Assembly (NCBI GenBank): GCA_017427415.1
Contig: JAFRSU010000076.1
Location: 124,001-188,000 of the forward strand
Origin: Lachnospiraceae bacterium
GTDB lineage: Bacteria; Bacillota; Clostridia; Lachnospirales; Lachnospiraceae
Reading direction: 5' to 3'
Length of the DNA stretch: 64,000 nt
A program made the position numbers and the translations under genes. The notes beneath the pieces were generated by a model. That model had not been told where the DNA came from. It was given only the letters and a program-made list of their open reading frames with translations, and did no database searches. This document shows, one piece after another, positions 36,713 to 45,411 of this stretch. The number at the start of each line of letters is the position of its first letter. Position 1 is the stretch's first letter.

Positions 36713-37693
36713 ATGGGTGATGTTTTATCCCAAAGCGAGATTGATAATCTGCTTGCGGCATTGTCAAGCGGTGAGATCGATGCGAGTGAGATTCCGGACT
36801 CCGGTGAAAAGCAAATAAAGAATTATGACTTTAACCGTCCTGCCAAGCTGTCCAAAGAGCATTTGAGGACCTTAGAGATAATCTTTGAGCATTACGGAAG
36901 GCTCCTTTCAACATCGCTTCCGGCATATCTGCGCAAAAATGTCCAGATAGAAGTGATAAGCGCAGAGGCTACCATTTATCAGGAGTTCACAAATTCACTT
37001 ACCAATCCTGTGCTGCTCGGTATTGTGGATTTTGCACCGCTCTCGGGCAATATCATTATAGAAATGGCCGAAAAGCTGGGTTACACCATTGTGGACAGGA
37101 TGCTCGGAGGTCTGGGGGCTCCGCTTGAGAAAGCCAGGGAGTTTTCGGAGATAGAGCTCGCCATAATCGAAAAGATATTTACGGTCTGTGTGAACCTGCT
37201 TACGGAACCCTGGGCGAATGTGGTAAAGCTTGAAGCAAGACTTCAGAGGATAGAAACAAACTCACAGTTTGCACAAATCATCTCACCGAGCGAGACATCG
37301 GCGATAGTTACCATGAACATGAGGATAGGCAATGTCGAGGGTATGATAAATGTCTGTCTTCCATATGATGTGATCGAACCGGTCATCGATAAACTGAATA
37401 CAAAATATTGGTATTCAACTATAAAGGATATGGATAAAACCGCCAGCAGAGCCTTGGTCGAGGTTGCTATCGCAAAGGCAAGGATACCTGTTAAGGCTGA
37501 GCTTGGAAGAAGCACGATTTCCGTACAGGATTTTATCAATATCCAGAAGGGCGATATCATAAAGCTTAATACGAGAGTAAATGATGAGCTGTGTGTATAT
37601 GTGGGAAATATCAGAAAGTTTTTCGCACTGCCCGGTACTGCGGAAGAATCCTATGCAGTAAAAATATCAAGGGTCATTAACGAGGAGGAATAA
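36713..37693 (+). CDS. fliM: Flagellar motor switch protein FliM
   Basis: 326 aa. C-ring protein. The N-terminal peptide MGDVLSQSEIDNLLAAL is the CheY-P docking motif (EIDNLL). The CheC-like middle domain (about 45-235) and the C-terminal SpoA/FliN-like domain (about 245-320; VKAELGRSTISVQDFINIQKGDIIKL) follow. The intact docking peptide means a CheY must exist elsewhere in the genome. TAAGGAGG lies before the ATG; 6 nt to fliY. Confidence 0.96.
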   Translation: MGDVLSQSEIDNLLAALSSGEIDASEIPDSGEKQIKNYDFNRPAKLSKEHLRTLEIIFEHYGRLLSTSLPAYLRKNVQIEVISAEATIYQEFTNSLTNPVLLGIVDFAPLSGNIIIEMAEKLGYTIVDRMLGGLGAPLEKAREFSEIELAIIEKIFTVCVNLLTEPWANVVKLEARLQRIETNSQFAQIISPSETSAIVTMNMRIGNVEGMINVCLPYDVIEPVIDKLNTKYWYSTIKDMDKTASRALVEVAIAKARIPVKAELGRSTISVQDFINIQKGDIIKLNTRVNDELCVYVGNIRKFFALPGTAEESYAVKISRVINEEE

Positions 37694-37699
37694 GAGCTA

Positions 37700-38884
37700 A
37701 TGGATGGCATGCTTTCACAGGAAGAGATAAATGCGCTGCTAAACGGTGCAAATATGCCTTCGGCGGATCCGACACCTGCTGCGGATGCGTATGTACCGTC
37801 CGAGACACTTTCGGATTCGGAAAAAGACGCTATAGGTGAAGTATCCAATATCAGTATGGGTACGGCGGCAACTACTCTTTCCGCACTTATTAACCGTAAA
37901 GTGAACATAACTACTCCTGACGTTTCATATTCTACATGGGACAATCTTATGTCAGAGGTTAATATTCCCTGCGTATGTATACAGATATACTACACAGCGG
38001 GACTTGAGGGCAACAATATACTTATCCTTAAAGAGAATGACGTAAAGATCATCACCGACCTTATGATGGGCGGAGACGGGACAGGAAATACCGGAGATCT
38101 CACAGAACTCCAGTTAAGTGCCATCGGAGAGGCGATGAACCAGATGATGGGTTCTGCATCAACTTCGATGTCATCGATGTTAAACAAAAAGATCGACATC
38201 AGTCCTCCCACGGCCAGTCTGGTAAAGCTTACAGAGGTGATAAAACCTACGGATATAGCCGATTTCCTTACAGGTGATTTTGTAAAGGTTACCTTTAAGA
38301 TGGAGGTCGACAATCTTATAAACAGCGAGATCATGCAGATGTATTCATTTGATTTCGCAAGAAGTATTTATGATAAGCTTATAGATATGACTTCGGAACA
38401 GAAAGCTCCGGCTCCGAAGCTTGCACAGGCACCCGAACAGAGACAGGAACCTATCCAGTCAGAGCCTGTCCGGGATACAAAAAGACAGGAGGAACAAGGA
38501 ATGTTTGCTCAGCAACCGTACGCATATCCTAACGGAATGTATGCGCCGCAGACTCCGTCTGCACCATATCAGGCTGCACCGGTTCAAAATGTCAACATAG
38601 CACCGGTTCAGTTCCAGCCTTTTACCGAAATGAACAACCCGCTGCTTAAGACGGAAAACATAGACCTTCTTTTAGATGTTCCGCTTGAGGTTACCGCGGA
38701 GCTCGGAAGGACCAGCAAGTCCATAAAGGAAGTGCTTGATTTTGCTCCGGGTACCATTATAGAGCTTAACCGTCTTGCAGGTGAGCCGGTGGATGTACTG
38801 GTTAACGGAAAGTATGTAGCGAAGGGCGAGGTAGTCGTTATAGAGGAGACCTTTGGCATAAAGGTTACAGAGGTTATAAAGTAA
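37700..38884 (+). CDS. fliY: Flagellar switch/CheY-P phosphatase FliY
   Basis: 394 aa. C-ring protein with phosphatase activity on CheY-P in the Bacillus paradigm. N-terminal peptide MDGMLSQEEINALLNG is FliM-like. The CheC domain keeps both active-site motifs: D-x3-E-x2-N-x22-P at about 38-68 (DAIGEVSNISMG) and S-x3-E-x2-N-x22-P at about 144-174 (SAIGEAMNQMMG). A Gln/Pro-rich linker (about 235-305) leads to the FliN domain (about 315-390). In Bacillus cheY follows fliY; here the next gene starts right at the fliY stop. Confidence 0.95.
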   Translation: MDGMLSQEEINALLNGANMPSADPTPAADAYVPSETLSDSEKDAIGEVSNISMGTAATTLSALINRKVNITTPDVSYSTWDNLMSEVNIPCVCIQIYYTAGLEGNNILILKENDVKIITDLMMGGDGTGNTGDLTELQLSAIGEAMNQMMGSASTSMSSMLNKKIDISPPTASLVKLTEVIKPTDIADFLTGDFVKVTFKMEVDNLINSEIMQMYSFDFARSIYDKLIDMTSEQKAPAPKLAQAPEQRQEPIQSEPVRDTKRQEEQGMFAQQPYAYPNGMYAPQTPSAPYQAAPVQNVNIAPVQFQPFTEMNNPLLKTENIDLLLDVPLEVTAELGRTSKSIKEVLDFAPGTIIELNRLAGEPVDVLVNGKYVAKGEVVVIEETFGIKVTEVIK

Positions 38885-39427
38885 ATGCCGTATTTTTTAT
38901 ATGTGATCGCCGAGATTACGGGGAAGGTCGCTTCGGAGGCATCAAAGACAGCTCCCTTAGACGGCGGCGGAATAAAAAGCATCCTTAAGCTTATAGGTCT
39001 GATAATACTGTGCATCCTGATAATCGCCGCGAGTTATTTTACCACGAAGTTTGTCGGTAAAAGGCAGATACAGGGCGGTTCAAAATCTAATTTTAAGAGT
39101 GTTGATGTATTCAGGATCACACCGAATAAATATCTTCAGATCGTGGAAGTCGGAAACAGATACTTCTGCATAGCAGTTACAAAGGAAAGCGTCACTCTTA
39201 TCTCCGAACTGAGCGAGGATGACTTAAAGGTACATCCTGCTGAGATAAAGCCAAAGAGCTTTAAAGAGCAGATGAATGAGCTGATGCACAGAAAGAGCAG
39301 TGCGGATCCCGAAAAAAGCGAACTTGGGAGTATAGCAAGACTCCCCCTGGAACCAAAGGATGAAGAAGCATCCGGGACAGAATACGAAGATGCTTTAATG
39401 CCGGAAGAAAGAAAAGACAGTAAATGA
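38885..39427 (+). CDS. fliO: Flagellar biosynthetic protein FliO/FliZ
   Basis: 180 aa. One membrane helix (about 34-55), then the FliO domain (about 58-120; FKSVDVFRITPNKYLQIVEVGNRYFCIAVTKESVTLIS), then a charged tail. FliO helps assemble the FliP/FliQ/FliR export gate. Its ATG abuts the fliY TAA with zero spacing and only a weak GAGG-like site, so translation probably depends on coupling. Confidence 0.88.
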   Translation: MPYFLYVIAEITGKVASEASKTAPLDGGGIKSILKLIGLIILCILIIAASYFTTKFVGKRQIQGGSKSNFKSVDVFRITPNKYLQIVEVGNRYFCIAVTKESVTLISELSEDDLKVHPAEIKPKSFKEQMNELMHRKSSADPEKSELGSIARLPLEPKDEEASGTEYEDALMPEERKDSK

Positions 39428-39493
39428 TACCGTAAGTATCATTAAGCCATATAAAAAAGATCGAATAAATTAATAAAGATAAAGGTTGATAGC

Positions 39494-40360
39494 ATGATTG
39501 AAACAGTTGGCAGGAGAAAACTTTTAAAAACACTGGTGTTTGGAGTTCTCTTGGTGATGATGTGCGTATTAACCTCTATTTGTCGTGCAGAAATTAAGGT
39601 CGGCGCATCTGAACTAACGGATGAGCCGGCCGTTACGCGTTCAAATGAGGATACGGATACGAGGAATGATTATCTCGAAGGAGACTTAGGAGGGCTCACT
39701 TTCCGTTTTGACGGAGACAATACGAGCTCTCTTTCGGCGACTCTTCAGATACTTCTGATACTTACGATCATATCGCTTGCACCGTCCATCCTCATAATGC
39801 TCACGTCATTTACGAGGATAGTGATCGTACTGCATTTTGTAAGGACTGCCGTGGGCACGCAGACGACACCTCCCAACCAGGTACTTATCGGACTTGCCCT
39901 TTTCCTTACGTTTTTCATAATGTCGCCGACACTTACCAAGATATATGATGCGGCGATCACACCTCTCAACAATGGTGAGATATCGACAGAAGAAGCCATT
40001 GAGAAAGGCATGGAGCCTATCAGAGAATTCATGTTTGAACAGATGGACGGCGGTGAAAAAGACTTAAGGCTGTTCCTCGACATAGCGGGGATAGAAGAGG
40101 TAAACTCAAGAGCCGATGTTCCGAATTCGGTGCTTATACCCGCATTTATCTTAAATGAACTGCGTATAGCGTTCATCATAGGATTTTTGATATATATCCC
40201 GTTCCTGATCATAGATATGGTCGTGGCGTCAACGCTTATGTCAATGGGTATGATGATGCTCCCGCCTACCACCATATCAATGCCGTTTAAGATCCTGCTT
40301 TTCGTTGTGGCTGACGGATGGGACCTTATCATAGGACAGGTAGTAAAGACGTTTTACTGA
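39494..40360 (+). CDS. fliP: Flagellar export gate protein FliP
   Basis: 288 aa. Has an N-terminal signal-like helix (about 9-30), then a linker, then four membrane helices. Signatures are LTSFTRIVIVLHFVRTAVGTQTTPPNQVLIGLALFLTFFIMSP and LRIAFIIGFLIYIPFLIIDMVVASTLMSMGMMMLPP. Five FliP with FliQ and FliR form the export gate. fliQ follows after 16 nt. Confidence 0.97.
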   Translation: MIETVGRRKLLKTLVFGVLLVMMCVLTSICRAEIKVGASELTDEPAVTRSNEDTDTRNDYLEGDLGGLTFRFDGDNTSSLSATLQILLILTIISLAPSILIMLTSFTRIVIVLHFVRTAVGTQTTPPNQVLIGLALFLTFFIMSPTLTKIYDAAITPLNNGEISTEEAIEKGMEPIREFMFEQMDGGEKDLRLFLDIAGIEEVNSRADVPNSVLIPAFILNELRIAFIIGFLIYIPFLIIDMVVASTLMSMGMMMLPPTTISMPFKILLFVVADGWDLIIGQVVKTFY

Positions 40361-40376
40361 AAGGAAGTGCTTATAA

Positions 40377-40646
40377 TTGAGTGAGGAAATGGTAGTAACC
40401 CTGCTTAGGGAAACGCTTTATCTTATCATTAAGGTTTCGGCTCCGATGCTGCTCGTATCACTGGTGGTCGGTCTTGTCATAAGTATACTCCAGACCGTTA
40501 CATCCATACAGGAGCAGACTTTAAGCTTTGTGCCGAAACTCATCAGCATATTCCTTGTGATAATGATAGCGGGCAACTGGATACTGACAAGCATTGTAGA
40601 GTATATGGAGTATTTGTTTGAGAATTTTAATACGTTTATAAGATGA
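40377..40646 (+). CDS. fliQ: Flagellar export gate protein FliQ
   Basis: 89 aa with a TTG start (40377), AAAGGAAGTG upstream. Two helices (about 14-38 and 53-75), family pattern SAPMLLVSLVVGLVISILQTVTSIQEQTLSFVPK. It overlaps fliR by 4 nt. Confidence 0.95.
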   Translation: MSEEMVVTLLRETLYLIIKVSAPMLLVSLVVGLVISILQTVTSIQEQTLSFVPKLISIFLVIMIAGNWILTSIVEYMEYLFENFNTFIR

Positions 40647-41425
40647 ATGAGATTACATTTTCCTTACAACAGCTGGAATTTTTCCTGATAATACTGGTAA
40701 GACTTTCGGGATTTGTGTTTACAGCTCCGTTTTTCAGCCTGAAAAACTCTCCGCGAAGCATAAAGATAGGATTTACCCTGATGCTGTCTGTGGTGATATT
40801 CTCGGTATTGCCTTATGAACCGCTTGCGTATGCCGGAGTGGTCGGATATACGGGGATGGTGGTGGAAAACCTGCTGTGCGGCCTGATCCTGGGATTTTTG
40901 GCCAATGTATGTTATCAGATAATAGGACTTGCGGGACATCTGATAGACATGGAGATCGGTTTTTCCATGGTAAACGAATTCGATCCCGTAACAAGTGCAC
41001 AGGTAACCGTATCAGGTACATTTTATGAGTATGCGATAATGCTGATACTTATGGTAACCTATATGCATCATTATCTGATAGATGCGATAGTAGACAGCTT
41101 TAAGCTGGTACCCGTCGGAGGAGTTACGTTCAATCCGCTGATCTATTCGGTGGGCATAACATATATAGTCGACTTTTTTGTGATAGCATTCAGGATCGTG
41201 CTTCCGGTATTCGGAGCACTGTTGATAGTAAATGCGATACTTGCCATTATGGCAAAGGTAGCACCGCAGATGAATATGTTCGTCATCGGTATGCAGCTTA
41301 AGGTATTTGTCGGAATGGCCGTAATGCTGATAGTGATCGAACTTATCCCGGGTGTTGCGGATATGATATTTGATGAAATGTTTGAACTGATGAGGATGGC
41401 TACAGACTACTTTGGGGGAGCTTGA
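40643..41425 (+). CDS. fliR: Flagellar export gate protein FliR
   Basis: 260 aa with six or more helices. Export gate subunit next to FlhB. Visible family stretches: ILVRLSGFVFTAPFFSLKNSPRSIKIGF and GHLIDMEIGFSMVNEFDPVTSAQVTVSGTFYEY. ATG lies in the end of fliQ (ATGA overlap). flhB starts 5 nt after its stop. Confidence 0.95.
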   Translation: MNEITFSLQQLEFFLIILVRLSGFVFTAPFFSLKNSPRSIKIGFTLMLSVVIFSVLPYEPLAYAGVVGYTGMVVENLLCGLILGFLANVCYQIIGLAGHLIDMEIGFSMVNEFDPVTSAQVTVSGTFYEYAIMLILMVTYMHHYLIDAIVDSFKLVPVGGVTFNPLIYSVGITYIVDFFVIAFRIVLPVFGALLIVNAILAIMAKVAPQMNMFVIGMQLKVFVGMAVMLIVIELIPGVADMIFDEMFELMRMATDYFGGA

Positions 41426-41430
41426 GAATA

Positions 41431-42579
41431 ATGCAAGGGTTCAGATCTTTCGAAAGAAAAGATGTACAACTTAATCCCGGACTTTTACGGTTTAATCTTC
41501 AGTTCTTCGCTGACGAAGGAGGAGATAAGACCGAGGAAGCTACACCCAAAAAACTTGATGACGCACGAAAAGAAGGCCAGGTGGCAAAGAGCCAGGAGCT
41601 TGCCACCGCAGTAACGCTGATCGCTCTCTTCGGCGGACTGAAGGTATTTGTGGGTGTGATCGCCGCCAATTTCACGGCATCCTTCGGTGAATACTACAAT
41701 TCGATAGAAACCTACTCCAAAGGCGGTCCGTTCACCTCGAATTATGCATCCGCATTTGTGAACGGAGCCATGTGGTCGATACTTTTCAGTTGTCTGCCCA
41801 TGTTTGCGGTGGCTGTAGTATTTGCAATAGTGATCAATGTGGTCCAGGTAAAATGGAAGCCCACATTAAAGCCGTTAATGCCCAAGTTTTCTAAACTTAA
41901 CCCGATAAACGGCTTCAAGCGTATCATATCACTTGATAAGCTGGTCGAACTGTTAAAAGCCGTAATCAAAATAGGCCTGATCGCATACCTTGCCTACTCG
42001 GAACTGACCGAATCGGCAGGACTGGTGAATTCTCTTTATGATACGGACCTGTTCGGTGCAGTAAAGATGATAGGCGGCATAGTCATAGATTTCGGATTCA
42101 GGGTGGCCATCATATACCTCGTGATAGGACTTGCAGATTATATCTACCAGAAGTTCAAGTTCAACAAGGATATGCGTATGACCAAGCAGGAGATAAAGGA
42201 CGAGTTTAAGCAGACTGAAGGAGATCCCAAGATCAAAGGTCAGATCAGGCAGAGAATGCGTGAGGCATCCCAGCGAAGGATGATGCAGCAGCTGCCTGAA
42301 GCCGATGTGGTCATCACCAACCCTACACATCTTGCATGTGCCATCAAATACGATAAATCCCAGGCCGAGGCTCCCATCCTGCTTGCAAAGGGTGCGGATT
42401 TCCTGGCCCAGAAGATAAAGGAAGAGGCAAAGAAGAACGACATCCCCATAGTGGAGAACAAGCCTCTTGCAAGAATGCTTTACCATAACGTGGAGCTTAA
42501 CGAGGAAATACCCGAAGAGCTCTACCAGATGACGGCAGAAGTGCTGGCTTATGTCTACTCTTTAAAAGAGGGGGCGTGA
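41431..42579 (+). CDS. flhB: Flagellar export switch protein FlhB
   Basis: 382 aa from the ATG at 41431, which is 10 nt behind GGGGGAG; the TTG at 41422 is too close to it. FlhB controls the change from hook to filament export by self-cleavage in NPTH (297-300, in VVITNPTHLACAIKYD). Four helices (about 45-215), then the cytoplasmic FlhB-C. The N-terminus has a 25-residue extension ahead of the usual GDKTEEATPKKL. flhA normally follows at once, but here a 783-nt structured gap intervenes. Confidence 0.96.
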   Translation: MQGFRSFERKDVQLNPGLLRFNLQFFADEGGDKTEEATPKKLDDARKEGQVAKSQELATAVTLIALFGGLKVFVGVIAANFTASFGEYYNSIETYSKGGPFTSNYASAFVNGAMWSILFSCLPMFAVAVVFAIVINVVQVKWKPTLKPLMPKFSKLNPINGFKRIISLDKLVELLKAVIKIGLIAYLAYSELTESAGLVNSLYDTDLFGAVKMIGGIVIDFGFRVAIIYLVIGLADYIYQKFKFNKDMRMTKQEIKDEFKQTEGDPKIKGQIRQRMREASQRRMMQQLPEADVVITNPTHLACAIKYDKSQAEAPILLAKGADFLAQKIKEEAKKNDIPIVENKPLARMLYHNVELNEEIPEELYQMTAEVLAYVYSLKEGA

Positions 42580-42592
42580 GCTCTCGACTTAC

Positions 42593-42839
42593 CGGGTATC
42601 CACAACAGCATTTTCGATATAATACCCGTCATCATTCGCAGGATATGCATATGATTCCATGCGCATCTTTGCTTCGGACACTCGCAATCGTGTGTCCGCC
42701 TGATGCCGGACCCACTTGTGCTTCGTTCAAAAATCGATTTGGATAATCGATTTTTGCCTCGCGACGAAGCACCTATAATCATTGCATATCGACTGCTCAT
42801 TTTATGGTATTATATCGAAAACGCTGTTGTGGCTACCCG
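42593..42839 (-). repeat. Structured element family B, copy B1 (minus orientation)
   Basis: Outer stem: 42593-42626 and 42806-42839 are inverted repeats of 34 bp with two mismatches (CGGGTA...AATACC). Second stem: 42638-42656 with 42777-42796 (GATATGCA pairing region). Inner hairpin: GTGCTTCG (42718-42725)/CGAAGCAC (42765-42772) with AAAAATCGATT/AATCGATTTTT inside. A further hairpin CGGACAC/GTGTCCG lies at 42675-42698. Read on the minus strand, its parts follow the same order as B2, with a 37-nt core (42681-42717) 31/37 identical to B2. It begins 14 nt after the flhB stop. Confidence 0.78.
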
Positions 42840-42975
42840 ATATAAAACCGCCACAAATATAAAAGATTTCGAAGTGATTTATGGATTTCCTGGATTTTTA
42901 CTAAGGATTATAAAAATTTTGAGGAGCTACATAAGCCGGCACTTCGACATATAATAATAACAGAATCAGGACGCA
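42840..42975. other. Spacer between B1 and B2 with possible gene relic
   Basis: A 136-nt A/T-rich stretch. In two frames it reads like broken protein: NIKDFEVIYGFPGFL in one, then KDYKNFEELHKPALRHIIITESGRR in another. I do not recognise the protein, and no start site or complete frame exists. It could be an eroded gene once carried with the flanking elements, or chance. Confidence 0.25.
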
Positions 42976-43305
42976 GGGCATCAACGGGAGCCACACGGGA
43001 TAAAACCATAAAGCGTGCAGAGGATATGCACCGGTTTCAAATCTGCGGAGCCCGGCACAAATCATTTTACCAAAATGATTTGTGAGCGCAGCCTAAGTGC
43101 GTCCGGTATCAAGCGGACGCACGGTTGCAAGAGGGAGGGACCATCATGCCAAAGGCATGATTTATAATGTCCCGACCGATATGCCCCTGACTAAAAGGAA
43201 GGGGCACTACCACTCGTACGGGCGTAACAGAGAATGAAAACGGTATGCATATCCCTGCAGGTAGCGAAGACGGGTTTTATCCCCGTGCGGCTCTCGGGGA
43301 TGCCC
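42976..43305 (+). repeat. Structured element family B, copy B2 (plus orientation)
   Basis: A 330-nt multi-stem element. P1: GGGCATC/GATGCCC (42976-42982, 43299-43305) continuing into GAGCCACACGGGATAAAACC (42988-43007) with 43273-43293. P2: 43016-43033 with 43241-43259. Hairpins: CACAAATCATTTT/AAAATGATTTGTG (43056-43084, 13 bp perfect), GTGCGTCCG/CGGACGCAC (43097-43120), TCATGCC/GGCATGA (43144-43160), GCCCCT/AGGGGC (43183-43205), and GGGAC/GTCCC (43137-43141, 43169-43173). The 37-nt core is 43095-43131. It ends 58 nt before flhA and would be transcribed with the operon. No known class recognised. Confidence 0.8.
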
Positions 43306-43362
43306 GGAAATGAATGTGTTGTGTTCACCTGGGGTTAAAGAAAATTGGAAGGGAGGAGAACT

Positions 43363-45411
43363 ATGAAGCTGAATTTTAAGGCATTGTCGAACTACATGGT
43401 CGGCATATATGTCATGGCCGTAATAGTTTTTTTCATAGTACCGATCCCTTCGATATTGCTTGACGTACTGGTAGCGTTCAATATGTCCATAGCGATGATA
43501 GTATTGTTCAATGCATTGTTTGCACCGGACGTACTGCAGATGTCAAGCTTCCCTACGATACTTCTGATGACCACCATCTTCAGGATATCACTGAACGTAT
43601 CATCGACAAGACTGATACTGGCCCAGGGAGATCCCGGAAAGGTCATCACCAAGTTCGGAGAATTCGTAGGCGGCGGTAATCTGATACTTGGTGCTATCGT
43701 ATTCATAGTATTGATACTTATACAGTTTTTGGTAATAAATAAAGGTTCCGAGCGTGTATCCGAAGTAACTGCCAGGTTCACGCTGGATGCTATGCCCGGT
43801 AAACAGATGGCTATCGATGCCGATTTAAATACCGGTGCCATAACAGATGAAGAAGCAAGGAAGAGAAGAGAGAAGATACAGGAGGAATCCACTTTCTTCG
43901 GTTCCATGGACGGTGCTACGAAGTATGTAAAGGGTGATGCGGTAGCGGGCCTCATCATTACACTTATCAACTTCGGCGGCGGTATCGCGATGGGTGTTAC
44001 AAGCCAGGGACTTACAGCGGCTGAAGCACTGCAGAAATACGGAATGCTGACTATCGGTGACGGTCTGGTAAGCTCCATGCCTTCACTTATGATATCTTTG
44101 GCAACAGGTATGCTGGTAACCAAGGTATCAAAGGATTCCGATATCGGAGATATCCTTATATCGCAGCTTTTCTCAATACCCAGGGTATTGTATATGGTCG
44201 GTGTGGCCATGATAGTATTGGGTCTTACACCGCTTCCGTGGTTCATATTTTTACCGTTCGGTGCAATGTTTATCGCGGCAGGCAGAAGCATAGAAAAGAA
44301 GGTAAAGACCAAGGAGGTCGAAAAGGAAGTCACGACCGAGGAAACGGCTGCGGAGGAGATACGGCGGCCGGAAAATGTTACGCAGCTTCTGCAGGTTGAC
44401 CAGATCGAGCTTGAATTCGGTTACGGCATAATCCCTCTTGCGGATACTAACCAGGGCGGTGACCTGCTTGACCGAGTAGTACTTATAAGGCGTCAGATAG
44501 CTTTGGAACTCGGATGCGTGGTTCCTACGATACGACTGAGGGACAATATACAGCTTAATCCCAATCAGTATGTGATAAAGATAAAGGGTGTACCCGTATC
44601 GGACGGCGAGATATTGTTTGATCATTATATGGCCATGAATCCGGGATATGTAGAAGAAGAGATAACAGGTATACCTACATTTGAACCTTCGTTCCATCTG
44701 CCTGCGCTGTGGATAACGGAGAGCCAGAGAGAAAGAGCGGAGTCATACGGATATACCGTTGTAGACCCTCCTTCGATCATAGCGACACACCTGACAGAGG
44801 TTATAAGACACCATCTGGACGAGCTGCTTACACGTCAGGATGTACAGAACCTCATAAACAATATAAAGGATGCAAACGAGACCTTGGTGAACGAGCTTGT
44901 GCCTAAGCTGCTCAGCGTAGGTGAGATACAGAAGGTATTGCAGAATCTGCTGCGTGAGGGCATATCGATAAGAGATCTGGTATCGATATTTGAAACATTA
45001 GCGGATTATGCGGCTACTACACATGATACGGACGTGCTTACGGAATATGTAAGACAGAACCTTAAGCGTGCGATATCTGCCAAGTATTTCCCGAAGGGAG
45101 AGAAAAACTCGGTTGTTACACTTGATCCTGCGGTAGAACAGGAGATCATGGCCTCGGTCAAGACTACGGAACAGACGACATACATCAATTATGATCCGGA
45201 AAAGACCAAGAAACTCATGGATTCGATCGAGGAACAGGTAAAGACTTTGGAGGATATGGGAAAAAATCCCATCATTGTGACTTCACCAATTGTCAGAATG
45301 TACTTCAAACGTCTTACCAGGGATTATTTCCCTGACCTTATAGTAATATCATATTATGAAATTGATTCGGATGTAGAACTTCAATCGGTTGGGATGGTGA
45401 CAGTTAATTGA
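43363..45411 (+). CDS. flhA: Flagellar export protein FlhA
   Basis: 682 aa from the ATG at 43363 behind GGGAGGAG; six upstream in-frame codons are not used. The membrane half (about 8-315, eight helices) contains the FHIPEP-family signature region TRFTLDAMPGKQMAIDADLNTGAITDEEARKRREK, and the cytoplasmic half (about 340-682) receives export chaperones. Operon position after flhB is normal except for the structured gap. flhF overlaps by 4 nt. Confidence 0.97.
   Translation: MKLNFKALSNYMVGIYVMAVIVFFIVPIPSILLDVLVAFNMSIAMIVLFNALFAPDVLQMSSFPTILLMTTIFRISLNVSSTRLILAQGDPGKVITKFGEFVGGGNLILGAIVFIVLILIQFLVINKGSERVSEVTARFTLDAMPGKQMAIDADLNTGAITDEEARKRREKIQEESTFFGSMDGATKYVKGDAVAGLIITLINFGGGIAMGVTSQGLTAAEALQKYGMLTIGDGLVSSMPSLMISLATGMLVTKVSKDSDIGDILISQLFSIPRVLYMVGVAMIVLGLTPLPWFIFLPFGAMFIAAGRSIEKKVKTKEVEKEVTTEETAAEEIRRPENVTQLLQVDQIELEFGYGIIPLADTNQGGDLLDRVVLIRRQIALELGCVVPTIRLRDNIQLNPNQYVIKIKGVPVSDGEILFDHYMAMNPGYVEEEITGIPTFEPSFHLPALWITESQRERAESYGYTVVDPPSIIATHLTEVIRHHLDELLTRQDVQNLINNIKDANETLVNELVPKLLSVGEIQKVLQNLLREGISIRDLVSIFETLADYAATTHDTDVLTEYVRQNLKRAISAKYFPKGEKNSVVTLDPAVEQEIMASVKTTEQTTYINYDPEKTKKLMDSIEEQVKTLEDMGKNPIIVTSPIVRMYFKRLTRDYFPDLIVISYYEIDSDVELQSVGMVTVN

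Noticed and set aside
42703..42954. 83-codon plus-strand frame in the flhB-flhA gap as a gene
   Set aside because: It runs through both arms of the B1 palindrome, has no ribosome-binding site and no recognisable family; at most a relic.
42976..43305. Family B as a group II intron
   Set aside because: There is no recognisable domain V, no GUGYG start with AY end, and no reverse transcriptase.
43392..44333. 313-codon minus-strand frame over flhA
   Set aside because: Shadow of the FlhA membrane domain.
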